From NCBI RefSeq assembly GCF_013874595.1, contig NZ_CP059431.1, positions 2,232,001 through 2,296,000 on the forward strand: a DNA stretch of 64,000 nt. The letters run 5' to 3'. This DNA is from Flavobacterium sp. xlx-214. GTDB lineage: Bacteria; Bacteroidota; Bacteroidia; Flavobacteriales; Flavobacteriaceae. This document shows, one piece after another, positions 44,784 through 54,352 of this stretch. Positions within the stretch are counted from its first letter, which is position 1. Each line of letters opens with the position of its first letter. Under the pieces are notes generated by a model, which worked only from the letters and a program-made list of their open reading frames with translations, had not been told where the DNA came from and made no database searches. The position numbers and the translations under genes were made by a program.

Positions 44784-45988
44784 TGATGGAAAAACAGTTA
44801 CAACCCAAATTACGTTTTCCTGAATTTGAGGGAGATTTGAAAAATATTTATTTAAAAGATATTGCTGAATTTTCAAAAGGAAAAAATATTTCAAAATCTG
44901 ACATAGTTGAAGATGGAGTCTTTGAATGTATTCGCTATGGTGAGTTATATACAACTTATAATGAAGTTATTAATGAAATAGTTTCTAAAACGAATATTGA
45001 TGAAAAAAATTTAATATTTAGTGAAGCTAACGATATAATTATACCCGCATCTGGTGAGTCAGCTTTAGATATTGCAACAGCTTCTTGTGTTATTAGAGAT
45101 GGTGTTGCTTTAGGAGGCGATTTAAATATTATCAAAACAAAAGAAAATGGTATATTTCTTTCTTACTATTTTAATAATAAAAAGAAATATGAAATAGCAA
45201 AAAAATCACAAGGTATTTCTGTTATTCATATTTATTCAGATCATTTAAAATCACTTAATTTAAACATTCCATCCCTTCCCGAACAACAAAAAATAGCTGA
45301 TTATTTAGCTACGATAGATACTAAAATCAATTTGTTAGAAGAAAAGAAAGAACAATTATCGTTGTACAAAAAAGCCATGATGCAAAAGTTGTTCTCACAA
45401 GAAATTCGTTTTAAAAACGATAAGGGAAATGATTTTCCTGAATGGGAAGAAAAGAGATTGGGGGAGATAGGTGAAATTGTTACAGGTAAAACACCTGATA
45501 CAACTAATAAAAGTTTATGGAATGGAAACATTCAATTTATTACTCCTTCTGATTTAAATGATGAAGTTAAATATATTGATTTTACTGAAAGAACTGTTGT
45601 TAAACTTGATAAAATGAAAATTTTACCAATGAATACTATTGTTTTTACATGTATAGCTTCGATTGGTAAAATGGCATTGACAAAAATGAATTCCATAACT
45701 AATCAGCAGATAAATTCATTATTACCAGTAAATCAAATAAATGATTTTATTTATTATGCATTATTAAACATCACACCATATATAAAATCAACTCAAGCCA
45801 ACACAACATTACCAATAATTAATAAAACTGAATTTTCTAAATTTAAGATAAATATACCTTCATTACCAGAACAACAAAAAATCGCAGAATTCTTGTCGGC
45901 AATAGATGAAAGCATTGCAAAAGTAAATGAGCAAATAACCCAAACACAAAGCTTTAAAAAAGCAATGTTGCAGCAGATGTTTGTATGA
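44783..45988 (+). CDS. hsdS: Type I restriction-modification, specificity subunit
   Basis: 401 residues with two target recognition domains, each starting with an F(P)E(F/W)E-type motif (LRFPEFEGD, DFPEWEEKRLG) and each ending in a conserved helix (SLPEQQKIADYLATID and SLPEQQKIAEFLSAID). This two-fold layout determines a bipartite DNA target. The recognition sequence cannot be read from the protein. Starts at ATGATGG on the hsdM stop and overlaps the next gene by 4 bp. Confidence 0.95.
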   Translation: MMEKQLQPKLRFPEFEGDLKNIYLKDIAEFSKGKNISKSDIVEDGVFECIRYGELYTTYNEVINEIVSKTNIDEKNLIFSEANDIIIPASGESALDIATASCVIRDGVALGGDLNIIKTKENGIFLSYYFNNKKKYEIAKKSQGISVIHIYSDHLKSLNLNIPSLPEQQKIADYLATIDTKINLLEEKKEQLSLYKKAMMQKLFSQEIRFKNDKGNDFPEWEEKRLGEIGEIVTGKTPDTTNKSLWNGNIQFITPSDLNDEVKYIDFTERTVVKLDKMKILPMNTIVFTCIASIGKMALTKMNSITNQQINSLLPVNQINDFIYYALLNITPYIKSTQANTTLPIINKTEFSKFKINIPSLPEQQKIAEFLSAIDESIAKVNEQITQTQSFKKAMLQQMFV

Positions 45989-47130
45989 TGGAGTTAACCA
46001 AAAAGACTATTACTAACTACAAAGCTAAAATTGAAGGTTTAGATCAATACTTAATTGTTGTAAAAGAAATTGAGGATAATAAAATTTTAAATCCAGATAT
46101 CTCAATTGATAGCTGTAAATCTTTAATAGAAGGATTATGCAAAAAAGCTTTGTCTTTGATACATGATGATTATGTTAATAATAAAAGTTTTAGAAAACAA
46201 TGCGAAAAATTTGATAAATTATTAGAGCATACTTTTCAAAAGATCTTTAAAGAATCTTTTGAAGTAGATTTATTAAAATCTTTTGCAACAATATTATACC
46301 AAAAGAATAAAACAAATGATCTATTAAAAAAATCATTTGAATTAACAAAAGTCAACACCACCAGTGCTGTTAATGCAATTGTAAAATTAAGAGATACTCG
46401 TGGTGATATTTCACATGGAAGAATATATCCAAAATTAACAAGAACAAGTCCTCATCTATTAAATACCATTGTTGGAATTACAGATAGTATTTGCAGCTTT
46501 TTAATAACAGAAATGTGTTTGAGATATTTTGAAAAGCTTGAGCATGAAATGAAAGTTAATGAACTGAAGGATTATAGAAGTAATTCTGAATATAATCATT
46601 GGTTAAATGAAAGTTTAGATTTTGAATTTCCTATTAAGAAAACGAGCTATAGCAGAGTGCTTTTTGATAATGATTTTGACATGTATCAAGAGATTTATTA
46701 CGATGAGTACTATCCTAACCTGGGTATTTTAGAAAGTAAAGAGAAAGAAAATTTAGGAAATTTAATTTATTATCTTCAAAAGATTAAAGAATCTAATCCA
46801 GAGCTTGAAATCAAACCTAAAGTTGAATTCATAGAAAAAGAAACTGAAAAATTATACGTTGAAGATGGTTATGTGGTTGATGGTTACGTTAAACAATTAA
46901 ATATTAATGAAGCTAATAATATAAATAAATTAAATCTATTTGTTGCTGAACATAATTTAAATTTTGAAAAGACCAGAATTTTAATTGATGAGAAATTATC
47001 AATTAATAAGGAACCATTGCGTGAAGAAATATTGCAAATTTCCGATTTAAAAATATCATTATCAGAAAGAGGAAAGGTATTTAATGATTTAAAAATAAAA
47101 ATCGATGAATTCATTAAAACTTTAGAATAA
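45985..47130 (+). CDS. Abortive-infection family protein (Abi_C domain) inside the hsd locus
   Basis: 381 residues. The segment at about 110-175 (VNTTSAVNAIVKLRDTRGD then ISHGR) is the Abi_C motif found at the C terminus of AbiJ-like and other abortive-infection proteins. The C-terminal half has no recognised domain. The start overlaps hsdS (ATGA), showing co-translation with the restriction genes. A back-up role that acts if restriction fails is inferred. Confidence 0.75.
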   Translation: MMELTKKTITNYKAKIEGLDQYLIVVKEIEDNKILNPDISIDSCKSLIEGLCKKALSLIHDDYVNNKSFRKQCEKFDKLLEHTFQKIFKESFEVDLLKSFATILYQKNKTNDLLKKSFELTKVNTTSAVNAIVKLRDTRGDISHGRIYPKLTRTSPHLLNTIVGITDSICSFLITEMCLRYFEKLEHEMKVNELKDYRSNSEYNHWLNESLDFEFPIKKTSYSRVLFDNDFDMYQEIYYDEYYPNLGILESKEKENLGNLIYYLQKIKESNPELEIKPKVEFIEKETEKLYVEDGYVVDGYVKQLNINEANNINKLNLFVAEHNLNFEKTRILIDEKLSINKEPLREEILQISDLKISLSERGKVFNDLKIKIDEFIKTLE

Positions 47131-47145
47131 AACTAGCAATCAGGT

Positions 47146-47661
47146 ATGAAAAACGAATTTCTACTATACGAATTTTGGATTTTATCTGTTCAAGGAGCTT
47201 TTCAACGATCAAATGCGTATAAAAAAGAAACTTCTGAAAAACAACGTATTGAATTTCGAAAGAAATTAAAAGAGTTTGTTGATACCGAACTAGTGTCACA
47301 GTATAAAAACCGAGTAACTGATGAGCAACACGAACAAAATATTATAAAGCTTTGTAATTATTCAAGAGATGAATTTGGTGTTTTGTTTGAAAAAGGTTCG
47401 TTAAATATTGGTGTAAGCCAAAAACTATTGAATTTGTATTTAAAATACCAATGGTGTAACGGTTGGATTGCTACGCCACCACATTTTCCTGTGGATCGTA
47501 TCATTCAACAAAAAATAAAAGTAAGTCCGTTAAAACCTTGGACTCGTTTTGAGGATATTAACGATTATAAAACAGTAATTCAATACGCTAAGGAGTATTT
47601 AAAAGAAACAGAATATTCAAATTTAGCCGAAATGGAATTACATCTTTTTAATAGAAGATAA
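47146..47661 (+). CDS. Unknown protein in the hsd locus
   Basis: 171 residues, soluble, with aromatic-rich stretches (LYEFWILSVQGAFQRS, YLKYQWCNGWIATPPHFP). The WxATPPHFPVDR part looks like a conserved loop. It ends exactly where hsdR starts (stop then ATG), so it is part of the operon. I do not recognise the family. A link to restriction control is plausible from position only. Confidence 0.6.
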   Translation: MKNEFLLYEFWILSVQGAFQRSNAYKKETSEKQRIEFRKKLKEFVDTELVSQYKNRVTDEQHEQNIIKLCNYSRDEFGVLFEKGSLNIGVSQKLLNLYLKYQWCNGWIATPPHFPVDRIIQQKIKVSPLKPWTRFEDINDYKTVIQYAKEYLKETEYSNLAEMELHLFNRR

Positions 47662-50520
47662 ATGAACGCACAACCAGAACAACTTTTAGAAAATAATTTA
47701 ATAGATCAATTGACACAATTGGGCTACCAACGTATTGTTTTAAATAACGAAACCGAAGTAGTAGGTAATTTTAAACGTCAAATTGAAAAACACAATAAAG
47801 TTTCACTTACCGAAACCGAGTTTAAGCAAATACTAATTTATATCAATAAAGGCAATACGTTTGAACGTGCCAAAACCTTGCGTTCTCGTATTCCGTATGT
47901 AAACGATTTAGGCGAAAACAAAACCATTCAATTAATTGATAGCAAAAATTGGTGTAAAAACGAATTTCAAGTAGCCAATCAAATTTCTATGAAAGGAAAT
48001 TACGACAATCGCTACGATGTTACCATTTTAATAAATGGTTTGCCATTAGTACAAATTGAGTTGAAACGCAGAGGTTTAGAGCTTAAAGAGGCTTTTAATC
48101 AAATCAATCGTTATCAAAAACATTCGTACGGTGCAGGTTTTGGTTTGTTTCAATTCATTCAGTTGTTTATCATTAGTAATGGTGTAAATACCAAATACTA
48201 TGTAAATGGTCGTGTAAAAGATCGCTCGTTTAAACAAACCTTTTATTGGGCAGACAAAGAAAATGAACTGATTACAAATTTGCCAGAGTTTGCCGATGAT
48301 TTTATGAATCCGTGTCATTTATCAAAAATGATTACGCAGTATATTGTGTTAAACGAAACGCAAAAGGCTTTAATGGTGTTACGTCCGTACCAGTACTATG
48401 CGGTAGAAGCCATCATTAATCAAGTAAAAACAACCATCGATTATGGTTATATTTGGCACACTACAGGAAGTGGTAAAACCTTAACATCGTTTAAAGCAGC
48501 GCAAATATTAACTGGTATTCCCGAAGTTCATAAAGTAGTTTTTGTGGTAGATCGTAAAGATTTAGATACCCAGACTGCTAAAGAATTTAATAGTTTTAGT
48601 AAAGGAAGTATTGATTCTACCAACGATACTAAAACGCTTGTAAATCAAATGACAGGTAGCAATAAATTAATTGTTACTACCATACAAAAACTAAACAATG
48701 CAATAACAAAACCCTATTATCTTAAAGCGATGAAAGGGCTAGAAAACGAACGTATTGTTTTTATTTTTGACGAGTGCCACCGTTCGCAATTTGGAAAAAC
48801 GCACGAAGACATCAAGAATTTCTTTAAAGGTTGTCAAATGTTTGGTTTTACAGGAACACCTATTTTTGAACCAAATGCAGGAACAAATGAGTACGGTAAA
48901 CGAACAACCGAAATGTTGTTTGGTAAACCGTTACACAAATACGTAATTACCGATGCAATTAAAGACGGAAACGTTCTACGCTTTGCCATTGAATACATTC
49001 GCACCTTTAAGCAAAAAGATACTATTGAAGACATTGAAGTAGAAAAAATCAATGAACCTGAAGTGATGAATGCCCCTAAGCGTAGGAACAACATTGTACA
49101 ACACATACTTCAAAACCACAAACGCAAAACACATAATAAAGAGTTTACGGCTATGTTTTGTGTAAGCGATACCGATGCTGCTATTGCGTATTATAGGTTG
49201 TTTAAAGAGGCTAAAGAGCAAGGTTTACACGATTTAAAAGTAGCAACCATTTTTACTTATACAGCTAACGAAGAGCAGAAAAAAAACAAAGATTATATAG
49301 CAGACGGCGAAGATGAATTTAATATAGCAGCAGAAAGTGATACACCTTATTTAGCTAAGTACAAACGAGAAGAATTAGATGATTTCATTGAAGATTATAA
49401 CAAAATGTTTCAAAGAAATTATTCAACGAAAGATTCTAGTTTGTTCTATCAGTATTACAACGACATTGCCGATAAAGTTAAAAACAAACAAATTGATATT
49501 TTATTAGTCGTAAATATGTTTTTAACGGGGTTTGATAGTAAAACATTAAACACCTTATACGTTGATAAAAATTTGCAGTATCATGGATTGATTCAAGCGT
49601 ATTCTCGTACCAACCGAATTTTAGATGAAGTAAAATCACATGGAAATATTGTTTGTTATCGCAATTTAAAAGAGGCAACAGACACAGCGATAGAGTTATT
49701 TGCAAATAAAAATGCAGTAGGTGAAATCATAGAATTGCCTTACGAAGCTTTAGACCAAAAGTTACAGGAAAAATATGATGCTTTAGTAACGATTACGCCA
49801 ACAGTTGATAGTGTAAACACCTTACAAAATGAAGAAGAACAAGCTGAGTTTATCAAGGCTTTTCGAGAGGTAATGCGTTTAATCAATAAAATGAAGCAAT
49901 ACGGTGATTTTAATTATGATGATTTACCCATTACGCATCAAGAATTTGAAGATTACAAAAGCAAGTATTTAGATTTATACGAAGAAAACAAGGGTTTACA
50001 CAAAGAAGACGATAAAGGACACTCTATTTTAGACGACCTTGATTTTGAATTAGAGTTGATTCATCGTGATGAGATTAATGTAACCTACATCATGAATTTA
50101 TTGGTGCGTTTACAAGCTGCTCCACAAGCTGAAAAACAAAGCCAAGAAAAAATGATTCAAGACTTATTGAATTCTGATATTCAATTACGTAGTAAAAAAG
50201 AATTAATTGAAAAGTTTATTCAAAAGAATCTGCCGTTAATTGCAGATTCTGACGATGTTATTGAAGCATTTGAAGATTTTGTAGAACAAGAACGTAAAGA
50301 AGCTATTCAAGAAATAAGTAAAGAAGAAGCATTAGACCAAGATAAATTAGAACACGTAATTGGTGAGTATTTATTTACGGATAAACAACCGTTACGCGAA
50401 GATATTGTGGGCTTAATGATTCAAAAACCAAGTTTAAAAGAACGCAGTACCAAAATTGAACGTGTAACTCATAAAATCTATGATTTTGTGAATACGTTTA
50501 TCAGTGGGTTTGTGAGGTAA
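47662..50520 (+). CDS. hsdR: Type I restriction-modification, restriction subunit
   Basis: 952-residue translocating nuclease. PD-(D/E)xK nuclease domain: Asp119 and Glu133-x-Lys135 (YDVTILING, QIELKRRG), with QINRY nearby. Superfamily 2 motor: Walker A HTTGSGKT (about 266-273), DECH box (370-373), FTGTP, and a second RecA lobe with LLVVNMFLTGFDSK and QAYSRTNR. C-terminal helical domain binds HsdM/S. All key motifs are intact, so the system looks functional. Confidence 0.96.
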   Translation: MNAQPEQLLENNLIDQLTQLGYQRIVLNNETEVVGNFKRQIEKHNKVSLTETEFKQILIYINKGNTFERAKTLRSRIPYVNDLGENKTIQLIDSKNWCKNEFQVANQISMKGNYDNRYDVTILINGLPLVQIELKRRGLELKEAFNQINRYQKHSYGAGFGLFQFIQLFIISNGVNTKYYVNGRVKDRSFKQTFYWADKENELITNLPEFADDFMNPCHLSKMITQYIVLNETQKALMVLRPYQYYAVEAIINQVKTTIDYGYIWHTTGSGKTLTSFKAAQILTGIPEVHKVVFVVDRKDLDTQTAKEFNSFSKGSIDSTNDTKTLVNQMTGSNKLIVTTIQKLNNAITKPYYLKAMKGLENERIVFIFDECHRSQFGKTHEDIKNFFKGCQMFGFTGTPIFEPNAGTNEYGKRTTEMLFGKPLHKYVITDAIKDGNVLRFAIEYIRTFKQKDTIEDIEVEKINEPEVMNAPKRRNNIVQHILQNHKRKTHNKEFTAMFCVSDTDAAIAYYRLFKEAKEQGLHDLKVATIFTYTANEEQKKNKDYIADGEDEFNIAAESDTPYLAKYKREELDDFIEDYNKMFQRNYSTKDSSLFYQYYNDIADKVKNKQIDILLVVNMFLTGFDSKTLNTLYVDKNLQYHGLIQAYSRTNRILDEVKSHGNIVCYRNLKEATDTAIELFANKNAVGEIIELPYEALDQKLQEKYDALVTITPTVDSVNTLQNEEEQAEFIKAFREVMRLINKMKQYGDFNYDDLPITHQEFEDYKSKYLDLYEENKGLHKEDDKGHSILDDLDFELELIHRDEINVTYIMNLLVRLQAAPQAEKQSQEKMIQDLLNSDIQLRSKKELIEKFIQKNLPLIADSDDVIEAFEDFVEQERKEAIQEISKEEALDQDKLEHVIGEYLFTDKQPLREDIVGLMIQKPSLKERSTKIERVTHKIYDFVNTFISGFVR

Positions 50521-50523
50521 TTA

Positions 50524-51300
50524 ATGATTAAATTAAATATGTATAAAGCTATAAAATTGAATAATAGATTAAGAAATGTTGATTTTATATTTGAAAATAT
50601 TCAAACTTTATTAAATAAGTATGACAAGCCTTATATGGATGATAAACATAATTTATTATTAAGTTTTGAAAAATATTTAGCAGATGTTTTAGTAATCGAC
50701 GGTAAATTAATAGAAGATACTTGGTTTCCAAAAATAGATGCTGATATTTTTATATCTCATTCACACAAGGATAAAGACTATGCCATTTCTCTTGCTAATT
50801 ATTTATTAAAAGAATTTAATATAAGAAGCTTTATTGATTCTGATGCATGGAGTTTTTCAGATGATTTAGTGGAATTACTATTAAATAAAACACAAAACGT
50901 TACTGAAAAAACACGAGGTATTTATTATTCCAATGTATATTTAATGTTGATGAATTCATTAAGAGAAATGATTAATAATACAGATTTATTTCTATTTCTT
51001 GATTCTGAAAATTCAATTAAGAAAGGAAGCGATGAGTGGAAAACACTTTCTCCATGGATTTATTCAGAAATTCAAACGGTTAAAACAATTCAACGGAGAA
51101 CTCCTTTTTATTTGAATAAAGCAATTGATAAACGATATTCAAATCTGAATGAAAGTTTTACATTTAAACATACTATATCTGACTTTGATAATTTTATTTC
51201 TATAGATACAGAAGCCTTTAATTTAATCTTGAAACATATAAAACAAAATAAATTGAGAGGCAATGAATGTTTATCACAAATATTTACTTTGATTAATTAG
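50524..51300 (+). CDS. TIR-domain protein 1
   Basis: 258 residues. A helical N-terminal part (1-70) precedes a TIR-like domain starting at DIFISHSHKDKDYA (74). FIDSDAWSFSDD is the second conserved strand and loop, LFLFLDSENS the fourth, and Glu182 in PWIYSEI fits the catalytic glutamate of NAD-cleaving TIRs. It starts 3 bp after hsdR and is separated by 57 bp from the next TIR gene. Probably a nucleotide-cleaving enzyme; whether it signals or kills is not visible. Confidence 0.75.
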   Translation: MIKLNMYKAIKLNNRLRNVDFIFENIQTLLNKYDKPYMDDKHNLLLSFEKYLADVLVIDGKLIEDTWFPKIDADIFISHSHKDKDYAISLANYLLKEFNIRSFIDSDAWSFSDDLVELLLNKTQNVTEKTRGIYYSNVYLMLMNSLREMINNTDLFLFLDSENSIKKGSDEWKTLSPWIYSEIQTVKTIQRRTPFYLNKAIDKRYSNLNESFTFKHTISDFDNFISIDTEAFNLILKHIKQNKLRGNECLSQIFTLIN

Positions 51301-51357
51301 TACATTTTGTTTACAAAATATTTTAAATTGATATTCAAATAAAAAACCAACTTTAGT

Positions 51358-52521
51358 ATGAAATACAAATACCAACTTATTTTAATTGGTGAAAATGAAG
51401 AATTCTTTAAAGCTCTAGAAATTGAATTAAAGAAAGGATTCGATGATTTAAAAATTATATCTGATGCTTTAAAAGTTATTAGAGAGCAGGATGTTGATAA
51501 TGAATATTCTGGTGGTCAAGCTGCCTTTGTAATTTATGCCGGACATAAAAATAATATTACAGGTCGTCAATTAGAAATTTTAGAAAAACAAAAACTAGAT
51601 GCCAATATAATTCTACCCGTATATAATAAAAGTTTTACAGAAGAAATTCCTGATTTCTTATCAAATCAAAATGGGGTTACTTACAATGATAATCTTATAA
51701 AAATAAAAAATATTGTTCTTGAAGGTTTTGAATTATTACGAAAAAATAGAAAGTTATTCATTTCCTATAAACGTTCAGAATCTAGTAATATAGCTATACA
51801 ATTATATGAGTTTTTAGAAAGGAATAATTTTGATGTTTTTATAGATACGCATTCGATTGATAAAGGTGAAGAATTTCAAGAAGAATTATGGCATCGTATG
51901 ACTGATTGTGATTTGATTTTAATGCTAAATACTAAAGAATTTCTGAAAAGTGATTGGTGTAAACAAGAATTAGATAAAGCTCATCTAAAAAGAATTGGAA
52001 TTGTTCATCTACTATGGCCTGATTGTGATTTTGAAGATTTTTCTCATTTAGGTTATTCAAAAAAATTAAATGATAAAGATTTTGATAAACCTCTATTTTC
52101 AGATCTTACTAAAGGTAGATTGAAAGAAAGTGCTTTATCTGAAATACTTAATCTTGTTGAAAGTTCAAGAGCAAGAAATTTAGCATCAAGGCAAGATTGG
52201 TTGATTACAGATTTTACACAAGCTGCTAACGATAATAATATAGAGGTTAATCTTCAACATAGCAGATATATCACTCAAAAATTAGATAATGGAAAATTGA
52301 AAGTATTTATTCCCACAGTAGGAATTCCTCAATCTATAAATTGTCACAATTCACAAAAGCTTATCAAGCAAATAGAAGATAAAGAGATCGAATCAATTAC
52401 TTTGATTTTTGATGAATTATCAATTCGTAATTATTGGTTAGAACATTTAGATTGGTTAAATGAATATTTAGAAATAAAAACATTAAAGAAATCACAGTTT
52501 AATACAGTATTCTCAAAATAA
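51358..52521 (+). CDS. TIR-domain protein 2 with N-terminal sensor-like domain
   Basis: 387 residues. Residues 1-125 look like a Rossmann or receiver-like fold (YKYQLILIGENEEFF, AAFVIYAGHK, ANIILPVY). A canonical TIR domain follows (132-225): KLFISYKRSESS, DVFIDTHSIDKGEEF, LILMLNTKEFLKSDWCKQEL, with Glu204. The C-terminal 130 residues are a separate unknown domain. Of the TIRs here this is closest to the standard NADase type. Starts a run of five tightly packed genes. Confidence 0.82.
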   Translation: MKYKYQLILIGENEEFFKALEIELKKGFDDLKIISDALKVIREQDVDNEYSGGQAAFVIYAGHKNNITGRQLEILEKQKLDANIILPVYNKSFTEEIPDFLSNQNGVTYNDNLIKIKNIVLEGFELLRKNRKLFISYKRSESSNIAIQLYEFLERNNFDVFIDTHSIDKGEEFQEELWHRMTDCDLILMLNTKEFLKSDWCKQELDKAHLKRIGIVHLLWPDCDFEDFSHLGYSKKLNDKDFDKPLFSDLTKGRLKESALSEILNLVESSRARNLASRQDWLITDFTQAANDNNIEVNLQHSRYITQKLDNGKLKVFIPTVGIPQSINCHNSQKLIKQIEDKEIESITLIFDELSIRNYWLEHLDWLNEYLEIKTLKKSQFNTVFSK

Positions 52522-52529
52522 TATAAGTT

Positions 52530-53192
52530 ATGAAAAATATATTTTTATCAGCAAGTATTCCTTTGCCGGAAAGACACCCAAAATATTATGATACGGCAGA
52601 TATTATTGCAATTAGAGATGCTGTTATTGCTTTAGCTAGTATTGTTATTGATAAACATAGAATTATTTGGGGAGGTCATCCTTCGATAACTCCATTAATA
52701 AATTTTGTTATTGAAAGAACTATACAATATAGATTAGATAAATCTATTAACGAAATGCCTTCAGAAGAACAAAAAAAACACCTATTCCAAAATATAAAAA
52801 ACGAAATTCAGAAGCATGTAACAATTTACCAATCAGAGTTTTTTAGAGAAAAATTTCCCGAAGACAATGAGAAATTTGAGAACATAGTTTTTACGGAAAA
52901 TAAAGGAGATATTCATAGTAGTATTCAAGAAATGAGGCAAAAAATGTTGTCTGAAAATGAATTTGCTGCTGCTGTATTTATTGGTGGAATGGATGGTATT
53001 GAAGTTGAATACAAAATGTTTAAAGAATTACATCCTCAAGCTTTATTATTACCGATAGCAAGTACAGGTGCTGCGACAAAAATCGTTTTTGATAATCTAA
53101 CACCGGATGATGAAGCTAAACATGAAAGGTTTTTAAAAGATTATGGTTATATGTCTTTGTTTCAAAAATATTTAATTGATAAAATTCAATAA
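52530..53192 (+). CDS. Stand-alone SLOG-domain protein
   Basis: 220-residue Rossmann-like protein of the SLOG superfamily (related to LOG and DprA), whose members bind or process nucleotide-like ligands. Visible marks are KNIFLSASIPLP at the start, IIWGGHPSITPLI (48-50 GG), and AVFIGGMDGIEVEYKMF (148-164), the counterpart of the LOG PGGxGTxxE loop, then LLPIASTGAA. In Thoeris the SLOG domain of ThsA senses a TIR-made cyclic ADP-ribose; here no effector domain is attached. Nine bp after TIR2 and 2 bp before TIR3. Confidence 0.72.
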   Translation: MKNIFLSASIPLPERHPKYYDTADIIAIRDAVIALASIVIDKHRIIWGGHPSITPLINFVIERTIQYRLDKSINEMPSEEQKKHLFQNIKNEIQKHVTIYQSEFFREKFPEDNEKFENIVFTENKGDIHSSIQEMRQKMLSENEFAAAVFIGGMDGIEVEYKMFKELHPQALLLPIASTGAATKIVFDNLTPDDEAKHERFLKDYGYMSLFQKYLIDKIQ

Positions 53193-53194
53193 TT

Positions 53195-53659
53195 ATGGCA
53201 AGAAAAGTATTTTATAGTTTTCACTTTGATAATGATAATTGGCGTGCAGGTAAAGTTCGTAATATAGGAGTTATTGAAGGAGATAAACCTGTTAGTGGAA
53301 ATAAATGGGAAGAAGTAAAAAGTAAAAGTGATTATACAATTAAAGCATGGATTGATGATAATCTGAAAGATAAATCTTGTTTGGTTGTTCTTATAGGAGA
53401 AAAAACAAGTGAACGTAAATGGGTGGATTATGAAATCAAACGTGCTTGGGAATTAGGTAAAGCTGTTTGTGGTATATACATTCACAATTTAGAAGATGTT
53501 TTTGGAAAACAATCTAGAAAAGGTAAAAATCCACTTAATACTCATATACCAATTTTTGACTCATCATATGCTTCAAGCAAATATGTATATGATGATATTA
53601 AAAATAATATTTCTGATTTAGTAGAAAAAGCTATCAGAATTAGAAGCCAATACGATTAG
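53195..53659 (+). CDS. ThsB-like TIR protein 3 (DUF1863 type)
   Basis: 154 residues resembling the MTH538 TIR-like group to which ThsB of Thoeris belongs. The start RKVFYSFHFDNDNWRAGKVRNIG, SCLVVLIGEKT and WVDYEIKRAWELGK are the conserved strands and helix; Glu80 fits the catalytic residue. These single-domain proteins make cyclic ADP-ribose signals in Thoeris. Separated by 2 bp from both neighbours, so it is surely part of one operon. Confidence 0.78.
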   Translation: MARKVFYSFHFDNDNWRAGKVRNIGVIEGDKPVSGNKWEEVKSKSDYTIKAWIDDNLKDKSCLVVLIGEKTSERKWVDYEIKRAWELGKAVCGIYIHNLEDVFGKQSRKGKNPLNTHIPIFDSSYASSKYVYDDIKNNISDLVEKAIRIRSQYD

Positions 53660-53661
53660 AA

Positions 53662-54351
53662 ATGGGTAGAAAAGTTTTTGTTTCATATAAGTATGGAGAT
53701 ACACAAGTTCAAGATTTGAATGTGTATGAAGAAAATTGGTTTGGACAAAAAGTGAAAGTTCAAACAAAAGCTAGACACTACGTAAATGAGTTGTCTGAAA
53801 TATTAGATAATGAAGATCATATATTCAAAGGTGAGGATGATGGTCAAAGCTTAGCAGATTTTTCTGATGAATATATTGCATCAGCTCTAAGAGATAAAAT
53901 TTATGATAGTTCAATTACTATTGTTTTAATTTCAAAAGGGATGAAAACGTATGAAGCTGAAAAAGATCAGTGGATTCCTTGGGAAATTTCCTATTCATTA
54001 AAAGAGTATACGCGTGGTGGTAGAACTAGTTTATCTAACGGAATTATTGCTGTTGTATTACCAGATCAATGGGGAGGTTATGAATATTATATCACTCAAG
54101 ATTCTGTTTGTAGCTGTAGATCTCTAAATACACCGTTTTTGTTTCAGATTTTGAAAGATAATATGTTTAACATTAAAATACCAAATACAGAGATTTGCAC
54201 AAATGGATCAACGGTTTATTATGGTGATAGTTGTTATGTTCAATCTGTAAAATGGGAAGATTTTAAATCAACACCTAATTATTATTTGAATAAAGCTATT
54301 GAATTACGAGATAACAAAGATGATTATAACATAACTAAAACAGTAAAATAG
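53662..54351 (+). CDS. ThsB-like TIR protein 4 (DUF1863 type, variant)
   Basis: 229 residues, a divergent second member of the same TIR-like group. RKVFVSYKYGDTQV begins the domain; a longer insertion (Y22-K37) follows; then SITIVLISKGM and WIPWEISYSL with Glu108. The C-terminal part (ISLNTPF-like region and tail KAIELRDNKDD) differs from TIR3, so the pair are not recent copies. It may recognise a different infection signal or make a related product. Confidence 0.78.
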   Translation: MGRKVFVSYKYGDTQVQDLNVYEENWFGQKVKVQTKARHYVNELSEILDNEDHIFKGEDDGQSLADFSDEYIASALRDKIYDSSITIVLISKGMKTYEAEKDQWIPWEISYSLKEYTRGGRTSLSNGIIAVVLPDQWGGYEYYITQDSVCSCRSLNTPFLFQILKDNMFNIKIPNTEICTNGSTVYYGDSCYVQSVKWEDFKSTPNYYLNKAIELRDNKDDYNITKTVK

Positions 54352-54352
54352 T

